Assembly (NCBI RefSeq): GCF_037042905.1
Contig: NC_087247.1
Location: 37,527,420-37,591,419 of the forward strand
DNA from: Lytechinus pictus
Lineage: Eukaryota > Echinodermata > Echinoidea > Temnopleuroida > Toxopneustidae
Direction: 5' to 3'
DNA length: 64,000 nt
The notes under the pieces are model-generated. The model worked only from the letters and a program-made list of their open reading frames with translations. It had not been told where the DNA came from and ran no database searches. This document shows positions 11,808 through 23,404 of this stretch, piece after piece. Positions within the stretch are counted from its first letter, which is position 1; the number at the start of each line of letters is the position of its first letter. The translations under genes and the position numbers were made by a program.

Positions 11808-12149
11808 AATGTGAATAATTTTGTTTTATTTAGTGTTTTTGATCATTGTTTCATCAACTTGGAAGAATATACAGCCACAGGAGAGAAAAGAAAAAGACTA
11901 TTATTGTCGTTTGAAAAAGTGTCCGAGTCATATGTTATTGTGTCAATGGGAAAACGTGTGGTGGAAGGAAGTCCCCGTTCAGTGAGAAGCTTCGCACCGT
12001 TTCGCACCGCGAACAATAGATTTCTTTTGAAAATCTGCCAACCGTGGATTCCATTGAAAGTTTGCTGATATTTGAGGTGTGTCTCAAGTTTGTCCCCAGT
12101 GACTTGGATGACGATAAGGCCTATTTTTTAAATAAATAAATTATAAAGA

Positions 12150-12262
12150 CAGGTTACCGCTACCTCGAGCGATGTTCGTGCAACGTGCAGGCTCCACTTC
12201 ACCAACCGCTACACTCCGCTCCTGCCCGAACATCGGGACGGTGAACCAGTTCGGATATACCG
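12150..12262. repeat. Half copy of the CTCCACTTCAC foldback family
   Basis: It contains ACCTCGAGCGATGTTCGTG and CTCCACTTCACCAACCGCTA. Both are close to the arms of the foldback at 32421-32565. Confidence 0.45.
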
Positions 12263-12478
12263 AGTGACAAAGGTGGGATCAAATGGTGGTTTATTGTAAA
12301 AATTATAGAAAAAAATATAACGAGAAAGAAAAATAGTTTTATTTCTTACTCTTATTTCACTCCGTGTCCATCCTCCGGGTATCCTCAAAATTGGTGATTT
12401 TGGGCCAGTATCTAATTCCTCACACGTAATTATTCACGACCGATTCAAAACATCGCATGCGAGGTTCGCTAGTCAAAC

Positions 12479-12632
12479 AGCATGAATATTATATTGGATG
12501 GCTCAGCTCAGAAAATACCAGAAATATTCCAAGAGTTTGGGAAAATATTCCACTGATTCGTAAAATATTTTCCCAAACTCTTGGAATATTTCTGGTATTT
12601 TCTGAGCCATCCAATATAATAATATTCATGCT
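12479..12632. repeat. Near-perfect palindrome (foldback), ~69-bp arms
   Basis: The left arm, from CAGCATGAATATTATATTGG, is matched by the right arm ending CCAATATAATAATATTCATG. The loop is about 13 bp (CACTGATTCGTAA region). It lies 230 bp outside the left end of the Mutator-like element. Confidence 0.85.
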
Positions 12633-12859
12633 GTGACCAGCGACCCTCGCCTCGCTCGAGGTAGGTTACCGCATGATCCCGTCCCTTCTTACGACACCGT
12701 CCAGCAGAGATGCCAAGTTAAAAAAAATGTTATGCTTGAGATTTTCATGACTCGGCGTCTCTGCGTGCGCGCGGCCAGTACTTACACTTGCACGTTTCGA
12801 AAAGGCGCACGCGCGAGGTATGGGCTTCATCATGATATCGATCCATACTACAAAAAACC

Positions 12860-13009
12860 TAGTCTAGTTCTAGACGATATTAAACGAATTTATTTGCACC
12901 GATATATACGTTCTATTCCGTGCGTACGCCCAGCCGAGTGTGCGCGCAAAACCGAGAACCTGTACTCCGAGGAAATATCGTCTAGATCAGTTGCTCAGCG
13001 GTGACGTCA
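12860..13009 (+). repeat. Left 150-bp terminal inverted repeat of the Mutator-like element
   Basis: It matches 21183-21332 in reverse complement. It ends in a perfect CRE palindrome TGACGTCA (13002-13009), followed immediately inside the element by AGGTCAAAGGTCA (13011-13023), a perfect DR1 nuclear-receptor half-site pair. It holds several CpG. Confidence 0.9.
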
Positions 13010-13667
13010 GAGGTCAAAGGTCAATGGACGAGTGCTCATGAATATGCATGAGTTACTTGTCAATCTCGCTGCGCCGAACAGTGCAACGTTGTTTACGTTT
13101 TGCACACTCGTTATCAGCTGTGTGCATACATTGTGCACGTGGGATTGATGTAGTAGATCTATGCAGCGCAGGGACGTGAGCGTCCGTGATCTATGTGATG
13201 TGAATACATGTACATGTATCATACGACAGTTTAAGATAGTTCATTACTTTTAAGGCTACAAATAGACATTTCATTGTTGGGAAATTACTGTTACATGCAT
13301 AATAGTTATTTCACTCTATGTGCATATCTTGGTTAAATCTGTGGGTATGATGTTACCATCATGATATATGAAAGAAGGTGCTAATGTACCAAATTTCAAA
13401 CTTCAAAACAATACAGACTAGTTTTTCCACTTTACTCAGATGGAATAATTAATGTACATGTTTGAATGATATATTTTATATTCTTCTTCATCTACACATG
13501 TAATTACATAAAGGCATTTTGTCTTAGTATGGGTATTGAAAATTTAGACTCATACAATGTAATTAAAGTCTCATTCTTGTGAATGGATCACATCACGGTA
13601 CATTTTACTGTGGGCACTTGTAAATATATCATTTTCAAAGTCTTCTTCACATATTTCACTGTCAAAG

Positions 13668-15885
13668 ACATGGGTGTCGATCACCGGGGGGGGGGGGGGG
13701 GGGGGATGGGGGGATATATCCCCCCTAATATTTCAAGTGGGGGGATGGCCTGTATTATCATCCCCCCAATAATTTAGGGTAGAAAAATTAAATAATGATG
13801 ATCAAAAATGAAAAAGTATGATCATGATAATTATAGTGATGATTATAGTATGCCATCAATCAGTTTGTTTCCGTCGCAATGTGTGTATATTGTTATTAAA
13901 TAAGAACATTCTTTTCCAGGACTTTAAAACAGATGGGTGGAGGTTCAAGATGACAAAAATTTAAATGTTTATGTATATGATATTTTTTAACACATGACAT
14001 AAAAGGACCCCGATGAACTAAAAACAACTTTTGTTGATAGGGTGTTCTATCCCACCAGGCATTGGTGAATAAATACATTTTAATAAATCAATTAATTCAA
14101 AAGGGTGGGAAAATAAACGGGTGGAAAAATAAACGGGAGTAAACAGGGAAAACCCCATGGACGTAAATCCCAGAGGGCCGCAATTTTGAAAAAGTACAAA
14201 TAACTTTTCTCAGATTTACCCCTCCCCACATCCAAGTGCATGATGTTTGTTCCATTTAATCTACAACCCTTTTGAATATCATTTCATTTTTGAAGTTATG
14301 TAAAATAAGTAAATCGCCAGGGATCGCTGTCATAAAAAGTTATTTGCAATGAGGTCTGACATGAGGCGAAAGATTTTCGGACATTATTGAGACTACCTGA
14401 AATAGATGTTGTTCTATTTCACCTTTTTCTTATTCATTCCCAGAAAATTCAGAGAAAAAGAAAAATACCTTTGCGTTTCTATAGAGTATAGGCTTATCAC
14501 TTTATTTATTTGCCTGGTTATACACACTTTACCGATGTATGTCATGGTAGTTATATATTAAGTTCGGCATTCAGTAACTTGAACAAGAAAATATACCAAA
14601 AGCAAGATGTGCACAAAACGAAAGTCACCCCTACTTGTATATCCAAATACCTTGACTTGAACGATCACTTTTGGTCAATAATATTTTGCAGGAGAGCATC
14701 GATGTCCTCATTATCTATCTATGTGGAAATGAGGTGCCTATAGTCATGAAAGAGTGAGCCCACATCAAATGCAAAAATTTCACTTTAAAAAAAGTCATAA
14801 TGGTCGTTTGGTGATCAGTAGCTCATATATGGTGCCTTTGTTGTATGCGGTTGGATGTAATTGATATTAAAACATTTTATCATGTGACCCCATCAGATAC
14901 CTCTCATGAAAATATTGAGGTTCAGTGAGCTCAATATAATATGATCATATTTTTACAATTTTTTTAATAAGTGAAATCAATTGATGGTTTCAGAAAGAAT
15001 AATCATTCATTCTCTCTAAAGCGGATATGAGGATATGAACATCGGATGTTTTTTTCATGTTATTCTTGTTATTGTTATGGACTTGAATAACTAAACTTGA
15101 TTATTTTTTTCTTATTTTGGCAAAAAGAAATATCTTTTGAGTTTGGAAAGGGATGGCAGTTTTACATTCTATATGAGCACACTCATGCGGTACGTAAATT
15201 TCATTTTAACACATAATGTATATATTAGCTGATATTACACACTGATGGTTCAAGAAAATGTTGGAGAAATATCATAACATGACAGTTGAGTTTTGATTGT
15301 TTTAATGTTTGTTTTTGTTTCATGCACTTATAAAGTATTTAAAACATGTTAAAATCCAGGGTTAAAATCGTCTAAGGAATGACGGTAAGCCCGATGGCAC
15401 ACGAGAAGCCACACAGTTTGTAATTTGTGCTAGTCTTATATTTTTTGTCCGAATGTGCATTTTATCATGATCATGCATTAAGAAGAAAAAAGATATTGCC
15501 AGTCGGGTTAGATTTAAGAGAGAAGTTGTATACATCATGCTCAATAAACATATCACTTTGTACATGGTCCAGACAATTTTTGTCATTTTTCTTTCGTATG
15601 GGTTTATAATAAGCTTACTTGTAACACAAATTGAATTAAAAAAAAAATTATATAAGTAAAGTACACTGCAACAATCCCCTACTTTTCCCCTACGTCCAGT
15701 GAAGAAACGCTAGTTCATGCTTTTTGCATTAAGCAATTTCCAAGAACACCATGCATATCAACCACTCTCAAATGTCCTAACTTGTAATTTTAGTGGGGGT
15801 AATGTTGAAAGATCCCCATCCACAAGAACATTTGTGTCAATCACCCCCCCCCCCAACCAAGCATACCGATCGACACCCATGGTCA
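13668..15885. mobile_element. Possible nested element with inverted ATGGGTGTCGATC ends
   Basis: ATGGGTGTCGATCACC followed by a 20-G run (13670-13705) is mirrored by a C-run then CGATCGACACCCAT ending near 15882. The ends are short and the edges are not defined by a target duplication. The interior is AT-rich and has no gene. Confidence 0.35.
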
Positions 15886-16335
15886 GAGAGTATGACAAAA
15901 AGGGTTGAGAAGTACATGTACTTTGTACAGATTAGTACAGAGCTGTGAAAGGGATAAGGAAAACAGAATAAAAATCATTATTGATTTTTAAAAGTAGATT
16001 AATCTCACAAATGTGGATTTTGATGCGTGCATTAGATTTTGGAAGAAAATCTTTACAATTGTCCTTGGAACTTATAGTTTATTTATTTACTTTACATGAA
16101 CATGTAGATAATGCGTACAATTATTTTTGTTGTTCAGCTACATTATTATCTAGCTACAGGTAGCCAGGAAATGATATGTACATGAAGCCTCTTCGATAAA
16201 GACCCTGACCGGTGTAAAAACAATCATATATTAAAATAAAGGTAATGATTCTTCCAATAGTTAAAAATATTAAATAAAAATCAAAGAAACTACTCCTCCA
16301 AAGTACGCTTCGATTGAGCACCCCCATGTCGCCTG

Positions 16336-16830
16336 GAAATGATGACGTCACGTTGTGTCAGGAGGGTTGTGGTTCCATAGGTTTGTGTACAAAAGCATTG
16401 GGTATTTTCTTCCATTTCCATGTTATGAATCCATTTTTTTTTCGTTTTCAGATGAAAATGGCACTCAAAATTATTCACTGTTCAAATTGTTGTAAACCTA
16501 CAACTATTCACTACTTTTTTGTGATTTCTTTGTTTGGCTCTTATTGGGCCTAAATTGCTATGTCAGGAAAAGTTATTATACATAATCTAAATGCAGATAG
16601 AATTGAAATTTGCGCCAAGTAAGCAGGAAATAAATATGGCAAAAACTAGTTCAAAACTGTAGATTTCATAAATTCAAGCTTGTGGGTAAAAATATATGTG
16701 ATATCCCTCTGTGATAGAAGTGAAGAGAATGAAATGCGTTATCTGGAAAGCAAAAAAAATCACCCAGTGTTTCTGTGTACAAACCTATGGAATCACGACG
16801 CTTCTTACACAACGTGACGTTAGGGTCTCG
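16336..16830. mobile_element. MITE-like foldback, ~490 bp
   Basis: GATGACGTCACGTTGTGTCA and GGTTCCATAGGTTTGTGTAC on the left are matched in reverse complement by GTACAAACCTATGGAATCACG and CACAACGTGACG on the right, giving about 60-bp imperfect inverted ends. The outer edges are approximate. Confidence 0.55.
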
Positions 16831-17289
16831 AGGCAAGTGAAAAGCACAATAAAGCCTATTTTCTAAGCGGGGTTCGAAGCCCGATAATTGGAATATTCTT
16901 AAGCAAAATACTCAGCTGGGAAGCGGTGAAAATTAATATAGCATACCTTGCTGTATTTAGTAGCTTATAAGCTTTCGATTGGTATATAATTTATGAATTT
17001 CATTTTCGGGTCCGGTCTGGATCTATAAATAAAGGCATCTTTTCTCATTACCTTTGAAGTACAGTATTTATGAAATATATTTTTTGCAGCCATTATGAAA
17101 GAGCAATATGTTCAGATCTACATGTACCTTGCCAGTTAATTAAATTGCTAGTAACTATTCCATTGCAGTGTAACTTTTACATGTAGTTTGCATAGGCGGA
17201 TCCAGCTTTTGGCGAAAGGGGGGGGGACCGCCGAGCGGCGCACATATTTTTGCACTATAAATGAAAATGAAAAGGGGAAAAGTCAAATT

Positions 17290-17720
17290 CTATTCAAATT
17301 CAAATTCATTTATTTCACTTCCATCAAACAAAAACAAATTGTATACCATATATAAACATAAATATTTGTATCCGTTGCAAACAAAATTAATAATACATAT
17401 GTTGTGAAAAAAAACACTTAGACGATTTGGGCAACACATTGTAGGTTTTAAATATATATACTATTTTTCAATATAAATTAAATTAAGATGGAAATGGAGG
17501 AACCCACTAAAAAGCAATGCTGGTACAATGTGGGCCCCTCAAGAAATAGATAACACAACAAATAACAAAATAACAAAGTATAAATACAGATAATCAAATG
17601 AGAAAAGAATGAATAAAGGAGAGGGAAATACTCACAAAATAAATACAAAGTAATAAAAAATATACAGTTTGGTGAAGGACAAAACAACCCGTCCTAAAAA
17701 TATCTACCCTTCCCACCCCG
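17290..17720 (-). mobile_element. Second copy of the non-LTR-like 3' fragment
   Basis: Same layout as 4411-5110: an ATTCAAATTCAAATTC tail on the plus strand, then AT-rich DNA, then GGAGGAACCCACTAAAAAGCAA. The GGCGGATCCAG phrase common to several repeats in this window lies just before it (17193). Confidence 0.4.
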
Positions 17721-18629
17721 TAGGAAGGCGGATAAGCGGAGAGGAGAAAATAGAGGAGAGGATAGACACAATAATGAGCACATCTGAGAAGGACTTGTGT
17801 CAGTTTTTTTTTTTTTAAAGAAACAAAGGATAATAATTATTTTATGTTTTAATTGTAGTTTAAAGTAATAATGATGACTTGACAGAAGTCTGACCCTGTC
17901 AAATGCTCTTTTCAAAATGTAGGATTTCCAGTCATGCCATTTTGCATGACCACACGCAGATAATATTTCCGGGGGGGGGGCAAATCTCGAACATATTTTT
18001 GAAAAATAAAAACGGACCGAGCTGCTCATGTGGCGATTATTATTTTTTTATAAAGTGTAATAAAAGTATTTGGTACACATCTCACATTTGCACATTTTTC
18101 ATAGTTTTCATGAAATGTTAAGGAAAAAAATGTGTTTTCACAACAACTGATCGGGAATTTGCCCCCCCCCCTTCCCCCTTGCTGCGTACGACCATTCCCT
18201 GAAGTCCACTTAAACATATATCATTACAACATAAAATATACATGAATTTAGACATATAATCTTTCTTAGACATATATAGAGAGAGATTGAAAAACTTATT
18301 GAAGAAAGAAACAAGCAAAAAGTAACACAAAATCTCGTGTACTAACCCTTTTATTGCGATGAGGCCGATACTTGTGTATATTAATTGAGATGCAATTTTT
18401 TTACTATATATACACAGGGGCGTCAATCTTTTTTTCACATTGGGGGGGGGGGAATCATGAATCAACTTTCCAACGGCGCTCGATCACACAAAACAAACAA
18501 ACTCACACACACTCATATATATATATATATATATAACTGAAATTTTTTAGTAAACTGACCTGAAAATAGGAAAAAGGTGCCTTTTAAAGACTGTTTGTAG
18601 TAACTCATGAGGAGAATACATATCTCACT

Positions 18630-19040
18630 ACACAGATAATGCGAGTGCCGAGGGCGAGCTGAAATTTCTTTATATTCTGACCAGAAAGCTTGATATCCTC
18701 TGCATTTTGGTACCTATGATTAAGATGGGTATCTAAAAAAGACAAAACATGCGAGCGCAAAGCGCGAGCTTAAAATTTTGATATTTCGATCTGAAAAAAA
18801 ATGACAGTTTAATGGACGTTTTTAATAAAGAACAAGATTATATCCAACAAAAGATTATTGCAAATCGAAGCGGGACTTCTTTTGAGGCTTAGAACTGAGA
18901 ACGGGACATTCTATTCACCTATTTAATGATGAAAAGTGTGGGGTTTTGCTACAGAAATGGTGCGAGCGCGAAGCGCGAGCTGAAAATTTTTGTATTCCAA
19001 TCTGAAAAGCGGACAATTTGAGCACGATTTTAAACAAAGA
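18630..19040 (-). repeat. GCGAGCGCGAAGCGCGAGC motif array, minus orientation
   Basis: Three units (about 18640, 18750 and 18960), each with GCGAGYGC(A/G)AAGCGCGAGCTGAAA followed by ATTCYGATCTGAAAA text. This is the reverse-orientation counterpart of 5100-6440. Confidence 0.65.
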
Positions 19041-19119
19041 ACGAGTTGTGTAGCTCAATATCGCTTGCTGATTTCTGTGTAACATTACTATCTTATTTTA
19101 TTTTTGTACATGCGGAATT

Positions 19120-19430
19120 ATTGGAGGAGGGGGGGGGGGGGCAAAACGATATGTTTGCCCCCCAATCATTTCTATTGGTGGGGCGAAGGACTATCTTGGC
19201 CCCCTGACGAGCTTGAAAAAATAGCCTTTTTTGCCCCCTGACGAGCTTGAAGACCTTTATTGCCCCCCCCCCCTGACGAGCTTGAAGACCTTTTTTTGTT
19301 TTGCTTGTCAATTTTTTTTCCAGGTACGAAGTCCTTTATTTGTGATTGAAGACTTTTTTCTTGCTTGTCAATTTTTTTGGCGGACGGTTTTGCCCCCCCC
19401 CCTGTGGAAAATTGTAGGTACGCCACTGTT
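19120..19430 (-). repeat. Dispersed repeat ending GTACGCCACTG, with TTGAAGACC units
   Basis: CCTGACGAGCTTGAA occurs three times within 90 bp, and TTGCTTGTCAATTTTTTT occurs twice. This is an internally tandem version of the repeat at 6472-6740. Confidence 0.6.
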
Positions 19431-19654
19431 TAAAGTGCTATACTGTACGTACAAATATGACCGACTTGTGAGTTTTGTTTTGGTCATGGTTCTTTAGGAT
19501 TTTTTTTGTTCCAGAGAGAGTTTACTCAGTCCACTTCAATATATGCAAAAGGGAGACAATTACTGTATTCTTGTTCTACTGCAAATTCCAATTATTGTTT
19601 GGTCAGCCATATTATGAAAGAACAGTACATTTCAGACCAAACTTGCCAGTTAAA

Positions 19655-20252
19655 GGACAAGTCCACCCCAACAAGCTGACTTGAATAGATAAAGAAAAAT
19701 CAAACAAACATAACTCTGAAAATTTCATCAAAATTGGATGTAAAATAAGAAAGTTATAACAATTTCAAGTTTCGCTTAATTTTTCAAAACAGTTATATGC
19801 ACATCTTAGTCAGCATGCAAATGTGGGGACCGATGACATCATTCACTTACTATTTCTTTTGTATTTTATTTTATGAAATATGAAATATTTTGATTTTCTC
19901 GTCATTGTCTGTTAACAAAGTTTCATTCCTCCCTGAACACATGTAATTCCATTATTCTAACATTTTGTGGTTCGAGCAAAGGGGTACTAAATTGTCGAAT
20001 TCGTAAAAATTGAAATAGTGTATTATTCAAACAAAAACAAAAGAAATAGTGAGTGAGTGACATCATCGTCTCTCTCATTTGCATATCACCGAGTTGAGTA
20101 TAGAACTGTTTTGTGAAAAATAAGCCAAATTTTAAAATGTCATAACTTTCTTATTTTACATCCGATTTTGATGAAATTTTCACCATTATTCATGTTTGAT
20201 TTGTCTCTATTTATTCAAATCATTTTTTTCTGGGGTGGACTTGACCTTTAAT
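19655..20252. mobile_element. AAGTCCACCCCA foldback element, copy 1
   Basis: It is flanked by TTAA. The ends AGGACAAGTCCACCCCA and TGGGGTGGACTTGACCT are inverted, and the arms are extended imperfect complements for more than 200 bp (e.g. GAAAATTTCATCAAAATTGGATGTAAAATAAG against its reverse complement near 20150). Related copies are at 24292-24897 and, degraded, at 33551-33885. It has no coding capacity. Confidence 0.75.
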
Positions 20253-21182
20253 GACTTTGCCATTATTTTCCTGCTATATATTACTGTCATGCGAACAAAA
20301 GAAGCAACTCTGTGGAACAAGTTTATGAGGAAATGTGTAAAATTGTCATTGTCATTTTACATGTGGAAATATAGAATTTCTTGCTTTTTAAGTGACTCCA
20401 TTTATGAAACTTGGGGCCACGTGACTTCAATTAAACTGGCATCATGAAGAAATTACATAATTAACCCAAATCAAGGGGAGTGTCAATTTTGAAGGATATA
20501 AAGTCGCTACCCTCTTTCCATATATACCCAGTAGATATATTCAAGAAGACATCGTGGCCTCGGAGGAAACTTTCGAGAGCTAGCTTTGTTCTGTAGGATC
20601 TTCAAAGTCGTTGTTCCCAACTGTTTGGAAATATGCAGGATGGAATCTCTGATAGAATGACGTTAATTTCCCGTCGCCATCACACCATATATGAAAAAAA
20701 ACGAAGATAAGTGATCAAGACTTGTCTGATTTGGTAAACACGCAAGAAACTGAATTTGGAAACCGCGCGCTGTATAATTATGTATAGGCCTACACAATAC
20801 AACCAGGGAGTTGGGAGTCTCCCTAATACAACAGCACGGCAGACGGTACAGTACACAAGTCTATGGCTTATGTTGTGCTGCTTTGTGCGATCCGATTGAT
20901 TATGTAATCCATATACGATAGTCTACGCTCAAAAACCTTATTGTAGGTATCAGGGGAAACATACACGATGCGATTCATTTATGATGTTTTTGTGTGTTTA
21001 ATTTGATTTCTTTTATAATTATTTACAACGAAAAGTCCTTTCTTAGGTAATTAATATTCATTTTATCGGTAGATCACACCATATTTCTCAACCCAGTAAT
21101 CTTCCCTGCTGTTAACAAAGACTAACAGCTGAACGGGAGGCGTGTCCACTTTTAACGACTTTCCCTCAAAAATCTGAGGGAG

Positions 21183-21332
21183 TGACGTCACCGCTGAGCA
21201 ACTGATCTAGACGATATTTCCTCGGAGTACAGGTTCTCGGTTTTGCGCGCACACTCGGCTGGGCGTACGCACGGAATAGAACGTATATATCGGTGCAAAT
21301 AAATTCGTTTAATATCGTCTAGAACTAGACTA
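21183..21332 (-). repeat. Right 150-bp terminal inverted repeat of the Mutator-like element
   Basis: Reverse complement of 12860-13009, beginning with TGACGTCA and ending with CTAGAACTAGACTA before the CAAAAAACC target duplication. The DR1 motif next to the left end is absent here (inner flank is ATCTGAGGGAG). Confidence 0.9.
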
Positions 21333-21339
21333 CAAAAAA

Positions 21340-21936
21340 CCATGCAATGCACTCTCGATTCGTCTCACGTGCCTGGGTACTGGTAGACGCGACGGCGTGT
21401 GAAGGCGGTCGGCCAGTGCGTATAATCTAGCGAATAATGCTACTTTTTCTCTCTTTTTTCTGTCGGGTCCCAATGCGTGAGAAAAATGGGTGCCATGCGT
21501 GAGATCGTGAGACGGACCCTGGATGCGTGAGTCTCACGCACAATGTGTAAGACTTGGTAGCTCTGGTCCAGACATCGTCCTGTCTCTCCAGTGTAGACAG
21601 GGGGCTCCCTTTGGGATACTCTATATAGTCTTGAAACTCGGAAAAGAAATAGAGAAATAAACTGTTAAATAAGCTTGTAACCGATTTTGCAATCGGCAAC
21701 CGATTCCATTCGATTTCACCACAATCGGCAATCACTTGCCGATCTTCGATCATGCCCCTTGAAGGAAAAAATCGAAAATAAAAAATCGGCGTAGATCTGG
21801 TTACAGTGCGTGATTGCTCAGAACATATTTCAAGATTGTTTTTGAGGTGCTAGCTATTTAGAGGTCGCATTATTCAGGGAGAAAGACGCGGTATTATCTA
21901 TGGCGATGTTTAAGAAGATAGATATCTTCTCTTCCA
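21340..21936. other. Repeat-derived flank, no gene seen
   Basis: It contains ATGCGTGAGTCTCACGCACA, a palindromic dispersed motif, and ATCGGCAACCGATT phrases. Related CGATTTTCGATTCGATT phrases reappear at 23870-23945, on the far side of the 110-bp satellite. The 108-codon minus frame has no recognised similarity and is not called. Confidence 0.4.
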
Positions 21937-23404
21937 ACTCATGGTGATAGCGGATGCCGCCGTGAACTTTGAAAGGTCGTATTACCGACGGATCGAGCTC
22001 ACTGCGTTACTCTCTTACATCGTTTATGATTATATACATTTTATTTTCAACCTCGTGGTGATAGCGGATGCCGCCGTGAACTTTGAAAGGTCGTATTACC
22101 AACGGAGCTCACTGCGCTACTCTCTAACCCCGTTTATAACGATATAAATCTTCTCTTCAACCTCGTGGTGATAGCGGACCCCGCCATAAACTTTTAAAGA
22201 CTGTACTATTGACGGAGCTTATTGCGTTGCTCTCTTACATCGTTTATGATGATATACATTTTATTTTCAACCTCGTGGTGATAGCGGACCCCGCCGTGAA
22301 CTTTTAAAGATCGTGCTACTGACGGAGCTCATTGCGTTACTCTCTTACATCGTTTATAATGATATAAATCTTCTCTTCAACCTCGTGGTGATAGCGGACC
22401 CCGCCGTAAATTTTTAAAGAGTGTACTATTGACGGAGCTTATTGCGTTACTCTCTTACATCGTTTATGATGATATTCATTTTATTTTCAACCTCGTGGTG
22501 ATAGCGGACCCCGCCATAAACTTTTAAAGACTGTACTATTGACGGAGCTTATTGCGTTGCTCTCTTACATCGTTTATGATGATATTCATTTTATTTTCAA
22601 CCTCGTGGTGATAGCGGAAGCCGCCGTGAACTTTGAAAGGTCGTATTACCGACGGAGCTCACTGCGCTACTCTCTAACCCCGTTTATAATGATATAAATC
22701 TTCTCTTCAACCTCGTGGTGATAGCGGACCCCTCCATAAACTTTTAAAGACTGTACTATTGACGGAGCTTATTGCGTTGCTCTCTTACATCGTTTATGAT
22801 GATATACATTTTATTTTCAACCTCGTGGTGATAGCGGACCCCGCCGTGAACTTTTAAAGATCGTGCTACTGACGGAGCTCATTGCGTTACTCTCTTACAT
22901 CGTTCATAATGATATAAATCTTCTCTTCAACCTCGTGGTGATAGCGGACCCCGCCATAAACTTTTAAAGACTGTACTATTGACGGAGCTTATTGCGTTGC
23001 TCTCTTACATCGTTTATGATGATATTCATTTTATTTTCAACCTCGTGGTGATAGCGGAAGCCGCCGTGAACTTTGAAAGGTTGTATTACCGACGGAGCTC
23101 ACTGCGCTACTCTCTAACCCCGTTTATAATGATATAAATCTTCTCTTCAACCTCGTGGTGATAGCGGACCCCGCCATAAACTTTTAAAGACTGTACTATT
23201 GACGGAGCTTATTGCGTTGCTCTCTTACATCGTTTATGATGATATTCATTTTATTTTCAACCTCGTGGTGATAGCGGACCCCGCCGTGAACTTTGAAAGG
23301 TCGTATTACCGACGGAGCTCACTGCGCTACTCTCTTACCCCCTTTATGATGATAGACATCTTCTCTTCAACCTCGTGGTGATAGCGGACCCCGCCGTGAA
23401 CTTC
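21937..23404. repeat. 110-bp satellite, 14 units
   Basis: CCTCGTGGTGATAGCGGA recurs every 110 bp exactly from 22051 to 23371; a first unit at about 21937 is 114 bp. Units fall into subtypes that alternate (GAACTTTGAAAGGTCGTATTACC against AAACTTTTAAAGACTGTACTATT), suggesting expansion as multi-unit blocks. The short open frames across it are by-products. Confidence 0.92.

Larger units (their letters stand above)
9209..12117. mobile_element. Composite element bounded by inverted TTATCG-TGATCCAAGTC ends
   Basis: The left end reads TTATCGTGATCCAAGTCCCC. The right end, on the opposite strand, reads TTATCGTCATCCAAGTCACTG. The motif GTGATCCAAGTCCCC also recurs at subterminal positions and in every satellite unit inside. 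The interior holds a minisatellite (9355-9960) and a 289-bp satellite (9984-11807), and no transposase. Satellite expansion inside a DNA transposon is the simplest reading. No clear target duplication was identified. Confidence 0.45.
12860..21332. mobile_element. Mutator-like element, 8.47 kb, non-autonomous
   Basis: The two ends are 150-bp inverted repeats (12860-13009 and 21183-21332), nearly identical, starting TAGTCTAGTTCTAGACGATA. They are flanked by a perfect 9-bp direct repeat CAAAAAACC at 12851-12859 and 21333-21341. Long inverted ends with a 9-bp target duplication are characteristic of Mutator/MULE transposons; Merlin elements also make 8-9 bp duplications but usually have short ends. 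No MULE transposase is recognisable in 8.2 kb of interior, which instead holds other repeats: inverted GTGTCGATC pair, MITE, LINE-like tail, motif arrays and a foldback. The element is therefore non-autonomous and later invaded. Alternatively, unrelated DNA was captured between two ends. Confidence 0.75.

Noticed and set aside
17694..18465. Minus-strand frames of 111 and 115 codons
   Set aside because: Composition is driven by homopolymer runs and repeat edges; no conserved motif.
21427..21753. 108-codon minus-strand frame
   Set aside because: No recognised similarity, lies across a palindromic ATGCGTGAGTCTCACGCA repeat, no splice or start context.
21941..23381. Short frames repeating VVIADAAVNFERSYY
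   Set aside because: Translation of the 110-bp satellite, not a protein repeat.
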